Shown: piece after piece, positions 16,999-25,623 of the stretch
Numbering within the stretch: position 1 is the stretch's first letter
Layout: the number at the start of each line of letters is the position of its first letter
Assembly (NCBI RefSeq): GCF_002214525.1
Contig: NZ_CP015104.1
Location: 558,001-622,000, forward strand
Length of the DNA stretch: 64,000 nt
Direction of reading: 5' to 3'
DNA from: Thermococcus sp. P6
Lineage (GTDB): Archaea > Methanobacteriota_B > Thermococci > Thermococcales > Thermococcaceae
Position numbers and translations under genes: made by a program
Notes under the pieces: generated by a model
What the model was told of the DNA's origin: nothing
The model's input: only the letters and a program-made list of their open reading frames with translations
The model's database searches: none

Positions 16999-17654
16999 CC
17001 TATCACCCCCAGAAGCTCCTCGCTCTTCAGTATTCTTCCATCCTTCATCACCCTCATGGTGTCCCCGCTGACCTCGTCTATAACCAGAAGCTCCCCGTCC
17101 TTCCGCCCGAACTCGACCTTGAAGTCAATAATCCCCAAACCCTTCTCCTCGAAGAATTCATGAAGAATGAGGGCCACCCGTCGGGTGAGGTCCTTCATCA
17201 GGGCTATCTCCTCCCCGCTGGCGATTCCCAGCTTTTCTATGGCTTCCTCGCAGATCGGAGGATCCCCGAGGGCGTCGTCCTTCAGGGTGAACTCGACGAT
17301 GTTGAGCTCCTCCAGAGGCCTTACAAATCGCCCGTATCTCCTCAGAAAGCTCCCGTATGCCCTGAAACGGTAGATGATCTCCAGAGGGATGCGTTCCGTC
17401 TTCAGGAACCTCGCCCGCCTTTCGTCCATCCTCTCCACGAAGTGCGTTTTTATGCCCTCCCTTTCGAGGAGTTTAAAGAAGAATTCCGTCTGCTTCAGGA
17501 TGGCGCTTCCCTTGCCCCTTCTCTCTCCTATCACCTCGTTCCCGCCCGTATCTTCCCTTCCATCGGCCCCGAGAACGCTGTCCTTGAAGTGGAAGACGAG
17601 GTAAGGGCCTTCGTCGTAGACGTCCTTCGTCTTTCCCCTGTAAGCCGGCTCCAT
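16995..17654 (-). CDS. Second, divergent SAICAR synthetase (purC')
   Basis: 219 residues with the SAICAR synthetase layout: YRGKTKDVYD (nucleotide loop), GIKTHFVE, RFRAYGSFLRR in place of the RNVVAGS of the other copy, LKDDALGDPP, and DFKVEFG followed by DEVSGDTMRV instead of DEISPDTCRF. SAICAR synthetase joins CAIR and aspartate using ATP. An extra segment GREDTGGNEVIGERRGKG near residue 33 separates it from the standard purC at 24.8 kb. It begins 2 bases after the thiC stop and overlaps purP'. Whether it makes SAICAR or a related amide is not settled by sequence. Confidence 0.8.
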   Translation of the reverse strand: MEPAYRGKTKDVYDEGPYLVFHFKDSVLGADGREDTGGNEVIGERRGKGSAILKQTEFFFKLLEREGIKTHFVERMDERRARFLKTERIPLEIIYRFRAYGSFLRRYGRFVRPLEELNIVEFTLKDDALGDPPICEEAIEKLGIASGEEIALMKDLTRRVALILHEFFEEKGLGIIDFKVEFGRKDGELLVIDEVSGDTMRVMKDGRILKSEELLGVIG

Positions 17655-17656
17655 CC

Positions 17657-18934
17657 TTAACCCCTCATCATATCCCTGACTATCTTTATGGCGCAGAGGT
17701 CACCGCACATCGAGCAGGCCTCCGTGGAGGTCGGCCTCTCCTTCCGTATCTCGACAAAGCGCTCCTTATCCATTGCCATTTCAAACTGCCTTTTCCAGTT
17801 GAGCTCGCCCCTCGCCCTGCTCATCTCGCGGTCGAGCCTGTAGTCCCTCTCGAAGCGCGTTAAATTCACGGCGTGTGCCGCTATCTTCGAAGCTATCACC
17901 CCGAGGCGCACGTGCTCCCCCTCCGGCAGCCCGAGGTGCTCCGCCGGGGTTACGTAGCAGAGGAAGTCGGCGCCGTTCAAAGCGGCTATAGCACCGCCGA
18001 TGGCAGCGGTTATGTGGTCGTAGCCCGGGAAGACGTCCGTGACGAGTGGGCCCAGCACGTAGAAGGGGGCGTTATCGGTGGCAACCTTGGCGATCTTCAC
18101 CTGCATGGCTATCTGGTCTATGGGCACGTGGCCGGGGCCCTCAACCATCGTCTGCACTCCAGAGCTTCTGGCCCTCCTGACGAGGCGTCCGAGGGTGAAG
18201 AGCTCGCTCATCTGAAGCTCATCGCCCGCATCCGGCAGACCGCCGGGCCTGAGCCCATCGCCGAGGCTCAGAACGACATCATACTCCCCTGCAAGCTCCA
18301 GCAGGTAGTCGTAGTTCTCGTAAAACGGGTTTTCCCGGTCCCAGTGGTCTATCCATGCTGCAATAAAGGTTCCTCCCCTCGAGACCATGCCCACGACCCT
18401 TTTTGTCCTCTTCATCTTTTCCACGACTTCCCTCGTAACTCCGGCGTGAATCGTTGCAAAGTCGACGCCGTCCTTAAAGTGCTTCTCCACGGCCTTCCAC
18501 ATGTCATCCTCGTCCATGTCTATTATGGCCCTGCCTCTGGCGAGCATCTCTTCGGCGGCCTGATAGATTGGAACGGTGCCAACGGGCACATCAACGGCGT
18601 GCATTATGGCCTTCCTTATCTCGTCGAGGTCGCCGCCCGTTGATAAGTCCATTATCGTGTCGGCGCCGTACTTTACCGCCACTTTGGCCTTCTCTATCTC
18701 GGCCTTAACGTCAACGATGTCGCGCGAGGTGCCTATGTTTGCGTTCACCTTGACCCTGACGCCTGCGCCAACGGCAACCGGCTTAACCCAGTCGTGGCGA
18801 ACGTTGTGGAAGATGACGGTGTAGCCCTTGGCGACGCTTCTCCTCAGCTTCTCGGCGTCTATTCCCTCCCTCTCGGCTATGAACTTCATTTCCTCCGTAA
18901 TTACCCCACGCCTAGCTTCCTCAAGCTGGGTCAT
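17657..18934 (-). CDS. thiC: Phosphomethylpyrimidine synthase ThiC
   Basis: About 425 residues; radical SAM enzyme that rearranges the purine intermediate AIR to the hydroxymethylpyrimidine phosphate of thiamine. Motifs: NIGTSRDIVD, DLSTGGDLDEIR, TIHAGVT, SLGDGLRPGG, EGPGHVPIDQI, YVTPAEHLGLP and the C-terminal iron-sulphur motif CSMCGDLC, in which the last spacing is one residue shorter than the usual CxxCxxxxC. The start is taken at ATG 18934 (MTQLEEA) behind GGTGGTGG; the upstream ATGs lie in the promoter. It heads the operon with purC', purP' and purO, and a conserved AGTTTT/AAAACT element precedes it. Confidence 0.95.
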   Translation of the reverse strand: MTQLEEARRGVITEEMKFIAEREGIDAEKLRRSVAKGYTVIFHNVRHDWVKPVAVGAGVRVKVNANIGTSRDIVDVKAEIEKAKVAVKYGADTIMDLSTGGDLDEIRKAIMHAVDVPVGTVPIYQAAEEMLARGRAIIDMDEDDMWKAVEKHFKDGVDFATIHAGVTREVVEKMKRTKRVVGMVSRGGTFIAAWIDHWDRENPFYENYDYLLELAGEYDVVLSLGDGLRPGGLPDAGDELQMSELFTLGRLVRRARSSGVQTMVEGPGHVPIDQIAMQVKIAKVATDNAPFYVLGPLVTDVFPGYDHITAAIGGAIAALNGADFLCYVTPAEHLGLPEGEHVRLGVIASKIAAHAVNLTRFERDYRLDREMSRARGELNWKRQFEMAMDKERFVEIRKERPTSTEACSMCGDLCAIKIVRDMMRG

Positions 18935-18947
18935 TGCCACCACCATG

Positions 18948-19004
18948 TATAACATAGTTTTTAGATTTCAAAACTCAGTTTTTAGCGAGCCTTAAAAGGT
19001 TTTT
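18948..19004. promoter_or_regulatory. Thiamine-gene operator, copy A (thiC side)
   Basis: AGTTTT (18956-18961), N8, AAAACT (18970-18975), then AGTTTT (18977-18982). A near-identical stretch of about 57 bases, in the same orientation on the plus strand, precedes thi4 (copy B). For thiC, CTTTTAAGG on the minus strand (19000-18992) can serve as TATA, placing the transcript start within the repeat. This geometry suits a repressor such as the archaeal thiamine regulator ThiR, which is inference. Confidence 0.6.
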
Positions 19005-19062
19005 GATGATTACAAAAAACTTTTTAAGTAAGTAATTGGTATAAATATCCTGAGGTGTTTCA

Positions 19063-20646
19063 ATGAGAAGACTCATGATAGCAATCCTAGTTAGTTTTGC
19101 CTTAATATTAACAACAGCATCGGCAGCGTTGCATATTCCGGTTAACTCTATAGAGTACGCTGGGGCTAAGGTTGAGTACTACAGGAGCACTTTTCTTGGT
19201 CCATCCTTCGAGATCAAGCTACTCACCAGCGATCCAGCGACCGTTACAGTCTCAATGCTCATGCCCAACGGTTCCGTTATTGATCTCGGAGTGTACTCCG
19301 GCAAGGGCAAAATCTCAATAGACTTCCACAGGGTACTCTACGCCATGCACGAATGGAATAGATACCTGAGGTCAGAAGGCATTAATCCCGAGAGCGTTAA
19401 ACCTTCACTTCTTCTGCTGGGGACTACGGTTGACAAAGACGGCAATCTGAACTACTTCATGAAAACTATCCCCCTGAGCATTAATAGAATTGTCTCTGGA
19501 ACAAGAGTCAAGGTTCAGCTCGACAGTGACTCTATAGGCAGAATCTACGGCAAAAAAGAAGTAATGAAACTCCTGCATGAAACTGAGGGACTTCCCCTAG
19601 GCAAAGCCAGTAAAACCGCAGGTGTAGCCGCCCAGGATTCACTTCTGGAATCCTCATGCTCACCAGTCTTTTATGAAGGCGGTGATCGGACGTGGTACTG
19701 CTTTGAGTGGTTCCACGAGAAGACATTGGGGAGGGCCAGCATTATTCCAGTGGCCGCTTTTCAGGTGACTGGCGATACAAGCAAAGTGAACAATGTCTTT
19801 ATTTCTCTAAATTATGATGCAGTATCAGACAATAACGCAGAGCTGGCTTTTTCTGCGGTGGGAGCCATTGAGAAAGGCAGTGTCAGCGGTTCAGTGGAAG
19901 GAAAGATACTTGGATATTCGTATACAATAGATAGGCGCTCACTTAGGATTCCAGAGTCAACGATCAAGATATGGGGCTCAGAGTTAACGTCCCCTTCTGT
20001 TATTGGAGCCGGAATTAAGGGGAGTGCCGTGTTCACTAAGTACAGACTCTACAGGGTTGATTACATCAACGGTGAGGTCTGGAACAAAAAACCTCTTGAC
20101 ACATACGCCTACGTTATCCTTGGAAAACCTGACGAAAGGGATATGCGCCTAAAGAAATTCGTAGAACTAGGAGAGCCGAAAAATAATGGCGGGCCAATGA
20201 GTAGAACTATGTGGTTTGTGCACAGATACTGGAACATTAAAGACAACATAGAGAGTACAGGTGGAATTCTTACTAGCACCTACTACTTTAGCCAGAGAGT
20301 AAATACACTCCCACTGTTTTCTGCATCAGCGCCCGTATTGGGAATCATTGGATATGAAAACACAAAAATTACACCATTTACCTTGGCGATTGGGGTGGGA
20401 TTAACTAGCGAAACAAGAACTTCATCCTTAGTAACTGTTTCATTGGCATTAAAAGAAGAGTACAAAGATACTAATGTACGTCTTACAATTTACTCCAGCA
20501 AAACCAGGCTTGAGTATAAGGGTAAAAACTATCCTCTCACTGGCATGTTTGGTGATATCTTCATCCCGGGAAGCTCAGGGTACACTCCACCCTGCGATCC
20601 GCACACCGGCTACTGCCCGACTAATGGTGGGGGCCTTACAAGTTGA
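19063..20646 (+). CDS. Secreted protein of unknown function
   Basis: 527 residues. A clear signal peptide (RRLMIAILVSFALILTTASA) is followed by a beta-rich extracellular region with no membrane anchor and a C-terminal Gly/Pro/Cys tail (PPCDPHTGYCPTNGG). I do not recognise a family. Codon use and base composition are markedly more AT-rich than the neighbours (many ATA, AAT, TTA codons), and the gene is flanked by two copies of the thiamine operator, so it looks inserted. A TATA box (TATAAATAT) at about 19042 and GAGGTG before the ATG suggest it has its own promoter. Confidence 0.7.
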   Translation: MRRLMIAILVSFALILTTASAALHIPVNSIEYAGAKVEYYRSTFLGPSFEIKLLTSDPATVTVSMLMPNGSVIDLGVYSGKGKISIDFHRVLYAMHEWNRYLRSEGINPESVKPSLLLLGTTVDKDGNLNYFMKTIPLSINRIVSGTRVKVQLDSDSIGRIYGKKEVMKLLHETEGLPLGKASKTAGVAAQDSLLESSCSPVFYEGGDRTWYCFEWFHEKTLGRASIIPVAAFQVTGDTSKVNNVFISLNYDAVSDNNAELAFSAVGAIEKGSVSGSVEGKILGYSYTIDRRSLRIPESTIKIWGSELTSPSVIGAGIKGSAVFTKYRLYRVDYINGEVWNKKPLDTYAYVILGKPDERDMRLKKFVELGEPKNNGGPMSRTMWFVHRYWNIKDNIESTGGILTSTYYFSQRVNTLPLFSASAPVLGIIGYENTKITPFTLAIGVGLTSETRTSSLVTVSLALKEEYKDTNVRLTIYSSKTRLEYKGKNYPLTGMFGDIFIPGSSGYTPPCDPHTGYCPTNGGGLTS

Positions 20647-20712
20647 GCAGTCGGGTGTTTTCGCTTCTGTTTTTATCTCTTCTCGTATTTTAACTCGATT
20701 TTAAAACCTGTT

Positions 20713-20768
20713 TATAACAAAGTTTTTAAATTCCAAAACTTAGTTTTTAACGCAACTTAAAGGTTTTG
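20713..20768. promoter_or_regulatory. Thiamine-gene operator, copy B (thi4 side)
   Basis: AGTTTT (20721-20726), N8, AAAACT (20735-20740), T, AGTTTT (20742-20747), in the same order and orientation as copy A; identity continues into CTTAAAGGTTTT. GTTTTTAAATT within it is the probable thi4 TATA box, with transcription starting near 20752. Confidence 0.6.
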
Positions 20769-20778
20769 GGTGGTGAAG

Positions 20779-21534
20779 ATGAGGGACGTCGAGATAAGCA
20801 AAGCTATAGTTGAGGCCTACTTCAACGACCTTATCGAGAACCTCCAGCTCGACGTTGCCGTGGTTGGGGCCGGCCCATCGGGAATGGTTGCCGCTTATCA
20901 CCTCGCCAAAGGCGGCGCAAAGGTGGCGATCTTCGAGAAGAAGCTCAGCACAGGTGGAGGAATCTGGGGCGGTGCAATGGGCTTTAACAAAGTGGTCGTT
21001 CAGGAGGAGGCGAAATCCATTCTGGACGAGTTCGGAATCTCCTACAAGGAATTCGAGAAGGGTTACTACGTTGCAGATGCCGTTGAGGTGGCAGCGACGA
21101 TGGCGAGCAGAACCGTGAAGGCCGGAGTGAAGATCTTCAACATGGTTGAGGTCGAGGATCTGGTCGTTAAAAACAACCGCGTGGCCGGAGTTGTTATCAA
21201 CTGGACACCAGTTAAGATGACGAACCTCCACGTTGATCCGCTAACGGTTGAAGCCAAGTTCGTGATCGACTCCACGGGACATGGAGCAATGGTAAGCCAG
21301 TTCCTCGTGCGTAGGGGGTTGATGGAGGGGATCCCAGGCGAGGGTGCGATGTGGGCCGAGATGGGAGAAAAACTGACGGTCGAGAACACCGGGGAGGTCT
21401 ACCCCGGGCTCTACGTTACCGGAATGGCGGCTAACGCACTGAAAGGCTCCCCGAGGATGGGACCGATATTCGGGGGAATGTTCCTGAGCGGAAGGAAGGC
21501 CGCGATGGAGATACTCGAGAAGCTTAAGAAATAA
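20779..21534 (+). CDS. thi4: Thiazole synthase Thi4, histidine (sulfide-using) type
   Basis: 251 residues; builds the thiazole of thiamine from NAD and glycine. Dinucleotide fold [19 protein letters not shown] near residue 29, [12 protein letters not shown] near 59, and a C-terminal [19 protein letters not shown]-like stretch. At the position where yeast Thi4 has its sacrificial Cys205, this protein has His151 (NLHVDP), as in methanogen enzymes that use external sulfide and turn over catalytically. Start at ATG 20779 behind GGTGGTG; GTG 20770 is in the ribosome binding site. Acts with ThiC, whose gene lies 1.8 kb away in the opposite direction. Confidence 0.93.
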   Translation: MRDVEISKAIVEAYFNDLIENLQLDVAVVGAGPSGMVAAYHLAKGGAKVAIFEKKLSTGGGIWGGAMGFNKVVVQEEAKSILDEFGISYKEFEKGYYVADAVEVAATMASRTVKAGVKIFNMVEVEDLVVKNNRVAGVVINWTPVKMTNLHVDPLTVEAKFVIDSTGHGAMVSQFLVRRGLMEGIPGEGAMWAEMGEKLTVENTGEVYPGLYVTGMAANALKGSPRMGPIFGGMFLSGRKAAMEILEKLKK

Positions 21535-21632
21535 ACGATCCCCGTAAGTTTTGCTTTCTCTCATTAGCCGTAAATTTTATATTCAAGTTTTTTCTTGAAT
21601 ATAATTGAAGAGTTTGACTTGAGGTGATCGGT

Positions 21633-22640
21633 ATGGGGAAGCTTGAGGTTATCGAGCAGAAGGGGACCGAACGTTTGAAGCGCGGTTTTGCCAGGATGGT
21701 CAAAGGCGGCGTTATAATGGACGTTACAAACGCCGAGCAGGCCCGAATAGCTGAAGAAGCTGGAGCTGTTTCCGTTATGGCACTCCACAAAGTCCCTGCC
21801 GACATCAGGAAGGCCGGCGGAGTGGCGAGGATGGCACCGATTGAGAAGATTCAGGAGATAATGGATGCGGTCACGATTCCCGTCATGGCAAAGATCAGGA
21901 TAGGGCATTACGCCGAAGCGAGGATACTGGAAGCTTTAGGCGTTGACATGATCGACGAGAGCGAGGTACTAACGCCCTCTGACCCGTTCTTCCACGTGGA
22001 CAAGAGGAAATTCAAAGTGCCATTTGTTTGCGGTGCAAGGAACCTCGGGGAAGCCGTGAGGAGAATCTGGGAAGGTTCGGCAATGATCAGAACCAAGGGC
22101 GAAGCCGGAACCGGGAACATAGTTGAGGCCGTAAGGCATGTAAGGCTGGTCAATGAGAACATCAGGCTTCTGAAAAGGTTAACAGACGAGCAGATTTACG
22201 GGGTGGCCAAAAAGTTTGCGGAACCTTACCTGAGGCTGGCCTTGGAAGTTAAACAGATAAGCGGTCTGGAGCCCAGAGTTTTAGAGAACGAACCGATTTA
22301 CGAGGAATACACCTATGGGGAGATAGTGGACGGCCTCTACAGGATTCTTCTCGAAATTAAGAAACTGCAGAGGTTACCGGTGGTTAACTTCGCCGCCGGT
22401 GGTGTGGCGACTCCGGCGGATGCTGCCCTAATGATGCAGATGGGAATGGACGGCGTTTTCGTTGGAAGCGGGATCTTCAAGAGTTCCGACCCGGAGAAGA
22501 TGGCGAGGGCAATAGTTGAGGCGGTTAACCACTATGACGAGCCGGAGGTAGTTGCGGAGATAAGCAGGGAAATAGGAGAACCCATGAAGGGCAGTGATAT
22601 AGAGGAGCTCGAGGTTCGCCTCGAGGAGAGGGGAGTCTGA
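21633..22640 (+). CDS. pdxS: Pyridoxal 5'-phosphate synthase, PdxS subunit
   Basis: 335 residues; makes PLP from ribose 5-phosphate, glyceraldehyde 3-phosphate and ammonia. Conserved stretches: [44 protein letters not shown] (catalytic lysine), [36 protein letters not shown]. About 45 residues longer than bacterial PdxS because of an insert after the [11 protein letters not shown] helix, as in other Thermococcales. Start at ATG 21633 behind GAGGTGAT. Forms a complex with PdxT, encoded 15 bases downstream. Confidence 0.96.
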   Translation: MGKLEVIEQKGTERLKRGFARMVKGGVIMDVTNAEQARIAEEAGAVSVMALHKVPADIRKAGGVARMAPIEKIQEIMDAVTIPVMAKIRIGHYAEARILEALGVDMIDESEVLTPSDPFFHVDKRKFKVPFVCGARNLGEAVRRIWEGSAMIRTKGEAGTGNIVEAVRHVRLVNENIRLLKRLTDEQIYGVAKKFAEPYLRLALEVKQISGLEPRVLENEPIYEEYTYGEIVDGLYRILLEIKKLQRLPVVNFAAGGVATPADAALMMQMGMDGVFVGSGIFKSSDPEKMARAIVEAVNHYDEPEVVAEISREIGEPMKGSDIEELEVRLEERGV

Positions 22641-22655
22641 ATCGAGGTGGCCTCG

Positions 22656-23249
22656 ATGGTGAAAGTAGGAGTCATAGGCCTTCAGGGTGACGTGAGTGAG
22701 CACATAGACGCAACTAAGAGGACCCTGAAGAACCTCGGGGTCTCCGGCGAGGTCATCTGGCTGAGGAGGAAGGAACAGCTCGAGGACGTTTCAGCCCTGA
22801 TAATCCCCGGCGGCGAGAGCACTACCATATCGAGGCTGATGGAGAGAAACGGCCTTCTGGAGCCGGTAAGGAAGCTCGGAGAGGATGGCCTGCCGATAAT
22901 GGGAACCTGCGCGGGCCTCATAATGCTCTCAAAGGAGGTTATCGGGGCCACCCCGGGGCAGAGGTTCCTCAATCTTCTGGATGTGAGGGTTTCCAGAAAC
23001 GCCTACGGCAGGCAGGTGGACAGCTTCGAGGCGCCTGTAAAGCTTTCCTTCAGCGAAGAACCCTTCCCGGGCGTCTTCATCCGCGCCCCGAGGATCCTCG
23101 GGCTTTTGAGCGAGAGAGCGGAGCCCATAGCGTGGCTCGGAGACAGGCCCGTTGGGGTGGAGCAGAAAAACATCATCGGCCTCGAGTTCCATCCCGAGCT
23201 TACGGAGGACGCGAGGGTTCACGAGTACTTCCTCGAGAAAGCCCTTTAG
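22656..23249 (+). CDS. pdxT: Pyridoxal 5'-phosphate synthase, PdxT glutaminase subunit
   Basis: 197 residues; class I glutaminase supplying ammonia to PdxS. Motifs: GVIGLQGDVSEH, PGGESTTISRL, nucleophile in GTCAGLIML, and the catalytic pair in FHPEL. Start at ATG 22656 behind GAGGTGG. Cotranscribed with pdxS; convergent with purF, 14 bases away. Confidence 0.96.
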   Translation: MVKVGVIGLQGDVSEHIDATKRTLKNLGVSGEVIWLRRKEQLEDVSALIIPGGESTTISRLMERNGLLEPVRKLGEDGLPIMGTCAGLIMLSKEVIGATPGQRFLNLLDVRVSRNAYGRQVDSFEAPVKLSFSEEPFPGVFIRAPRILGLLSERAEPIAWLGDRPVGVEQKNIIGLEFHPELTEDARVHEYFLEKAL

Positions 23250-23263
23250 TCCCTCCTTTTCTT

Positions 23264-24604
23264 TTAAACTTTAAAGTCGAAGGCCCATTCCGGATACTCC
23301 CCGGTGAGGCAGGCCATACAGAGATCCTCCTTTCCAAGGACTTTCTTAAGACCCTCAACGCTGAGGTAGGCCAGACTGTCGGCCCCTATACGCTTCCTGA
23401 CCCGCTCAACCCCGCCGAAGGCCGCTATGAGCTCGTGCCTCGTTGGGATGTCTATCCCCATGTAGCAGGGGTATCTGATGGGAGGCGATGCTATCCTCAC
23501 GTGAACCTCCCTCGCCCCGGCCCTCCTCAGCATCTCCACTATGTGCCTCATCGTCGTCCCCCTGACTATGGAGTCGTCAACGAGAACGACCCTTCTTCCC
23601 CTCACCACTTCCCCCACAGGGGAGAGCTTTAACCTCACCTTAAGCTCGCGGTTGAACTGCCCGGGCGTTATGAAGGTCCTCCCGATGTAGCGGTTCTTTA
23701 TCAGTCCCTCGGCGTAAGGCACGCCACTCTCCTGAGAGAAGCCGAGTGCCGCGGCCCTTCCCGAATCGGGCACGGCTATGACGATGTCCCCCTCGGCCGG
23801 ACTCTCCCGGGCCAGCTCCCGTCCCATTCTGACCCTCGAGGCGTACACGTTGAGGCCGTCTATCGTGCTGTCGGGACGGGCGAAGTAGATGTACTCAAAA
23901 ACGCAGTGGTGGTGGCTTTTTTTAACCAGAACCCGGCTTTCAACGTCCCCGTCCGATATCAGGAAGACCTCCCCGGGTTTAACGTCCCTCGTTTCATCCG
24001 TGAAGAGCCTCAGGGCCGGGTCTTCGGAGGCGAAGTAGTGCCCATCGCCGACGCCGTAACTCAGGGGTCTGAAGCCGAGGGGGTCCCTCGCCACGATTAT
24101 CTTCCCATCAAAGAGAAATGCAACGGAGTAAGCCCCCCGGACCTCCTCAAAAAGGCCTCTCATGGCCTCGAACTCGTCTCCGGTTTCGGTGAGGTGCCGG
24201 AGAAAGGAAACCCCGAGCAGCTCGGAATCCACCGAGTGCCCGAACCTAAACCCAAGTTTCCGATAGTGCCTCCTCAGGGGAAAGAAGTTGGTGAGGGTTC
24301 CGTTGTGGGCCACGGCGATGCTCTTTCCGCAGCAGGAGGTTTCCAGCGGCTGGGTCTCGGTGAGTGAGCCCGAGGTCGAATAGCGGACGTGGGCAATGAC
24401 GGTGTTCGATTTAAGCCCCGAGAGCCCCCCGTCCCTGAAGACTTCCGACACAAGTCCCCTTCCAGAGAGGGTCCTTATCCCCCGGTTCCACGCGCTTATC
24501 CCGGCACTCTCCTGTCCGCGGTGCTGGAGTGCCATGAGGGCGTAATAGGCCTTCTGAACTGCATTTTCTGTCTTTGCAGCGAAGATCCCGCACTTCTCCC
24601 TCAT
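23264..24604 (-). CDS. purF: Amidophosphoribosyltransferase
   Basis: 446 residues; first committed step of purine synthesis, PRPP plus glutamine to phosphoribosylamine. A short propeptide MREK precedes the nucleophile Cys5 of the glutaminase domain (CGIFAA); [18 protein letters not shown] and SVDSELLG follow; the PRPP motif is [13 protein letters not shown] in the C-terminal half. [12 protein letters not shown] near the end is the usual last segment. Divergent from purC, with a palindromic operator-like element just before the start. Confidence 0.96.
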   Translation of the reverse strand: MREKCGIFAAKTENAVQKAYYALMALQHRGQESAGISAWNRGIRTLSGRGLVSEVFRDGGLSGLKSNTVIAHVRYSTSGSLTETQPLETSCCGKSIAVAHNGTLTNFFPLRRHYRKLGFRFGHSVDSELLGVSFLRHLTETGDEFEAMRGLFEEVRGAYSVAFLFDGKIIVARDPLGFRPLSYGVGDGHYFASEDPALRLFTDETRDVKPGEVFLISDGDVESRVLVKKSHHHCVFEYIYFARPDSTIDGLNVYASRVRMGRELARESPAEGDIVIAVPDSGRAAALGFSQESGVPYAEGLIKNRYIGRTFITPGQFNRELKVRLKLSPVGEVVRGRRVVLVDDSIVRGTTMRHIVEMLRRAGAREVHVRIASPPIRYPCYMGIDIPTRHELIAAFGGVERVRKRIGADSLAYLSVEGLKKVLGKEDLCMACLTGEYPEWAFDFKV

Positions 24605-24616
24605 GCGATCACCGTT

Positions 24617-24634
24617 TTAACATTTTAATGTAAA
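24617..24634. promoter_or_regulatory. purF palindrome (purine-gene motif)
   Basis: TTAACATTTTAATGTAAA: core ACATT-TT-AATGT with one mismatched pair in the flanks. It lies 13 bases upstream of the purF start codon on the minus strand, in the probable 5' leader or start region. Variants of the same motif occur before purC, purT, purP, guaB and guaA. Confidence 0.5.
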
Positions 24635-24693
24635 GGAGAGCTTAATTTCCACTGGAACTTTACAGACTTCTGCTTAAAAACTTTGCCCTCCGA

Positions 24694-24749
24694 TTAACAA
24701 AATTTTGTTAAGAAAAGCCTTATAAATAGAAAATTTTAACATTTTTATG
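24694..24749 (+). promoter_or_regulatory. purC promoter with perfect 18-bp palindrome
   Basis: TTAACAAAATTTTGTTAA (24694-24711) is a perfect palindrome directly upstream of the TATA box CTTATAAATA (24719-24728). A second element TTTTAACATTTTTATG (24734-24749) lies between TATA and the expected transcript start, so a regulator could act at either side of the promoter. Confidence 0.55.
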
Positions 24750-24758
24750 GTGAAGGCT

Positions 24759-25454
24759 ATGGAGGTCTATGAGGGTAAGGCCAAGAGGATTATCCCGCTC
24801 GATGAGACGAAGGTTATTATGGAGTTCAAAGACGATGCAACCGCCTTTAACGGAAAGAAGAAGGCAAGTCTGATGGGCAAGGGCACCCTGAACGCCCGGA
24901 TAAGTGCGCTCCTCTTCAGGGTTCTCGAGGAGAATGGTGTAAAGACCCACTTCATAGGGGTTGCCGGCGACAACAGGCTCATCGTCGAGCGCCTGAAGAT
25001 GTACCCGCTTGAGGTTGTGGTGAGGAACGTCGTCGCCGGAAGCCTGAAGAGGCGCCTTCCGCTCGAGGAGGGAACGGAACTTCCGGAGCCGGTGGTGGAG
25101 CTCTACTACAAGGACGATGGCCTCGGGGACCCCATGATCAACCGCCACCACGCAAAGGTTCTCGGAATAAGCGAGGATGAGATAGAGGAAATCGAAAGAA
25201 CGGCCCTCAGGGTGAACTCCATCCTCCGGGACTACTTCAAAAGAAGGGGTATTATTCTGGTGGATTTCAAGCTTGAGTTCGGCAGGAACGGGAAGGGCGA
25301 GATAGTCCTCGGCGACGAGATAAGCCCGGACACGTGCCGCTTCTGGGATGCGGAGACAAAGAGAAGCCTCGACAAGGACGTCTTCCGCTTCGATAAGGGC
25401 GATTTGATTGAAGCCTACGGAGAGCTATACGGCCGGCTTTTGGAGACACCGTAG
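24759..25454 (+). CDS. purC: SAICAR synthetase (canonical copy)
   Basis: 231 residues; joins CAIR with aspartate to SAICAR. All usual motifs are present: YEGKAKRIIP, GKGTLNARISALLF, VVRNVVAGSLKRR, YKDDGLGDPMIN, DFKLEFGR and GDEISPDTCRFWD. Start at ATG 24759 behind GGTGAAGG; ATG 24747 lies in the promoter element. Its last 40 bases overlap, tail to tail, a small minus-strand gene. A more divergent paralogue lies at 17.0-17.7 kb. Confidence 0.96.
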   Translation: MEVYEGKAKRIIPLDETKVIMEFKDDATAFNGKKKASLMGKGTLNARISALLFRVLEENGVKTHFIGVAGDNRLIVERLKMYPLEVVVRNVVAGSLKRRLPLEEGTELPEPVVELYYKDDGLGDPMINRHHAKVLGISEDEIEEIERTALRVNSILRDYFKRRGIILVDFKLEFGRNGKGEIVLGDEISPDTCRFWDAETKRSLDKDVFRFDKGDLIEAYGELYGRLLETP

Positions 25455-25594
25455 GTTATGAAAACCGTATAACAGCCCTTTTCATCTTCTTCTATCACTA
25501 TCTTCCTCAGCCCTATCCCGTAATCTCTTACGGCCCTTTCCACAAGCCCCGGCAGGTCCTCAAGGAAGGCCTTTCTCCTTATCGTGAGCTCCAT
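25415..25594 (-). CDS. Small unknown protein downstream of purM
   Basis: A 59-residue reading frame from ATG 25594 to TAG 25415, beginning MELTIRRKAFLEDLPGLVE and containing RDYGIGLRKIVIEEDEKGCY. The pattern of an alternating basic/acidic helix followed by a strand (YTVFITYGV) looks protein-like, and GGTGATC sits at correct spacing before the ATG. It begins 29 bases after purM on the same strand, so it is likely cotranscribed, and its tail overlaps purC antiparallel. I do not know the family; a small accessory protein of purine synthesis is a guess. Confidence 0.6.
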   Translation of the reverse strand: MELTIRRKAFLEDLPGLVERAVRDYGIGLRKIVIEEDEKGCYTVFITYGVSKSRPYSSP

Positions 25595-25623
25595 GGGATC
25601 ACCGAAAAAAGTTGGGGAGGAGC

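Noticed and set aside
18948-20768. Reading the flanking 57-base repeats as terminal repeats of a transposon
   Set aside because: They are direct, not inverted, carry promoter functions of thiC and thi4, and no transposase lies between them; duplication of a control region explains them better.
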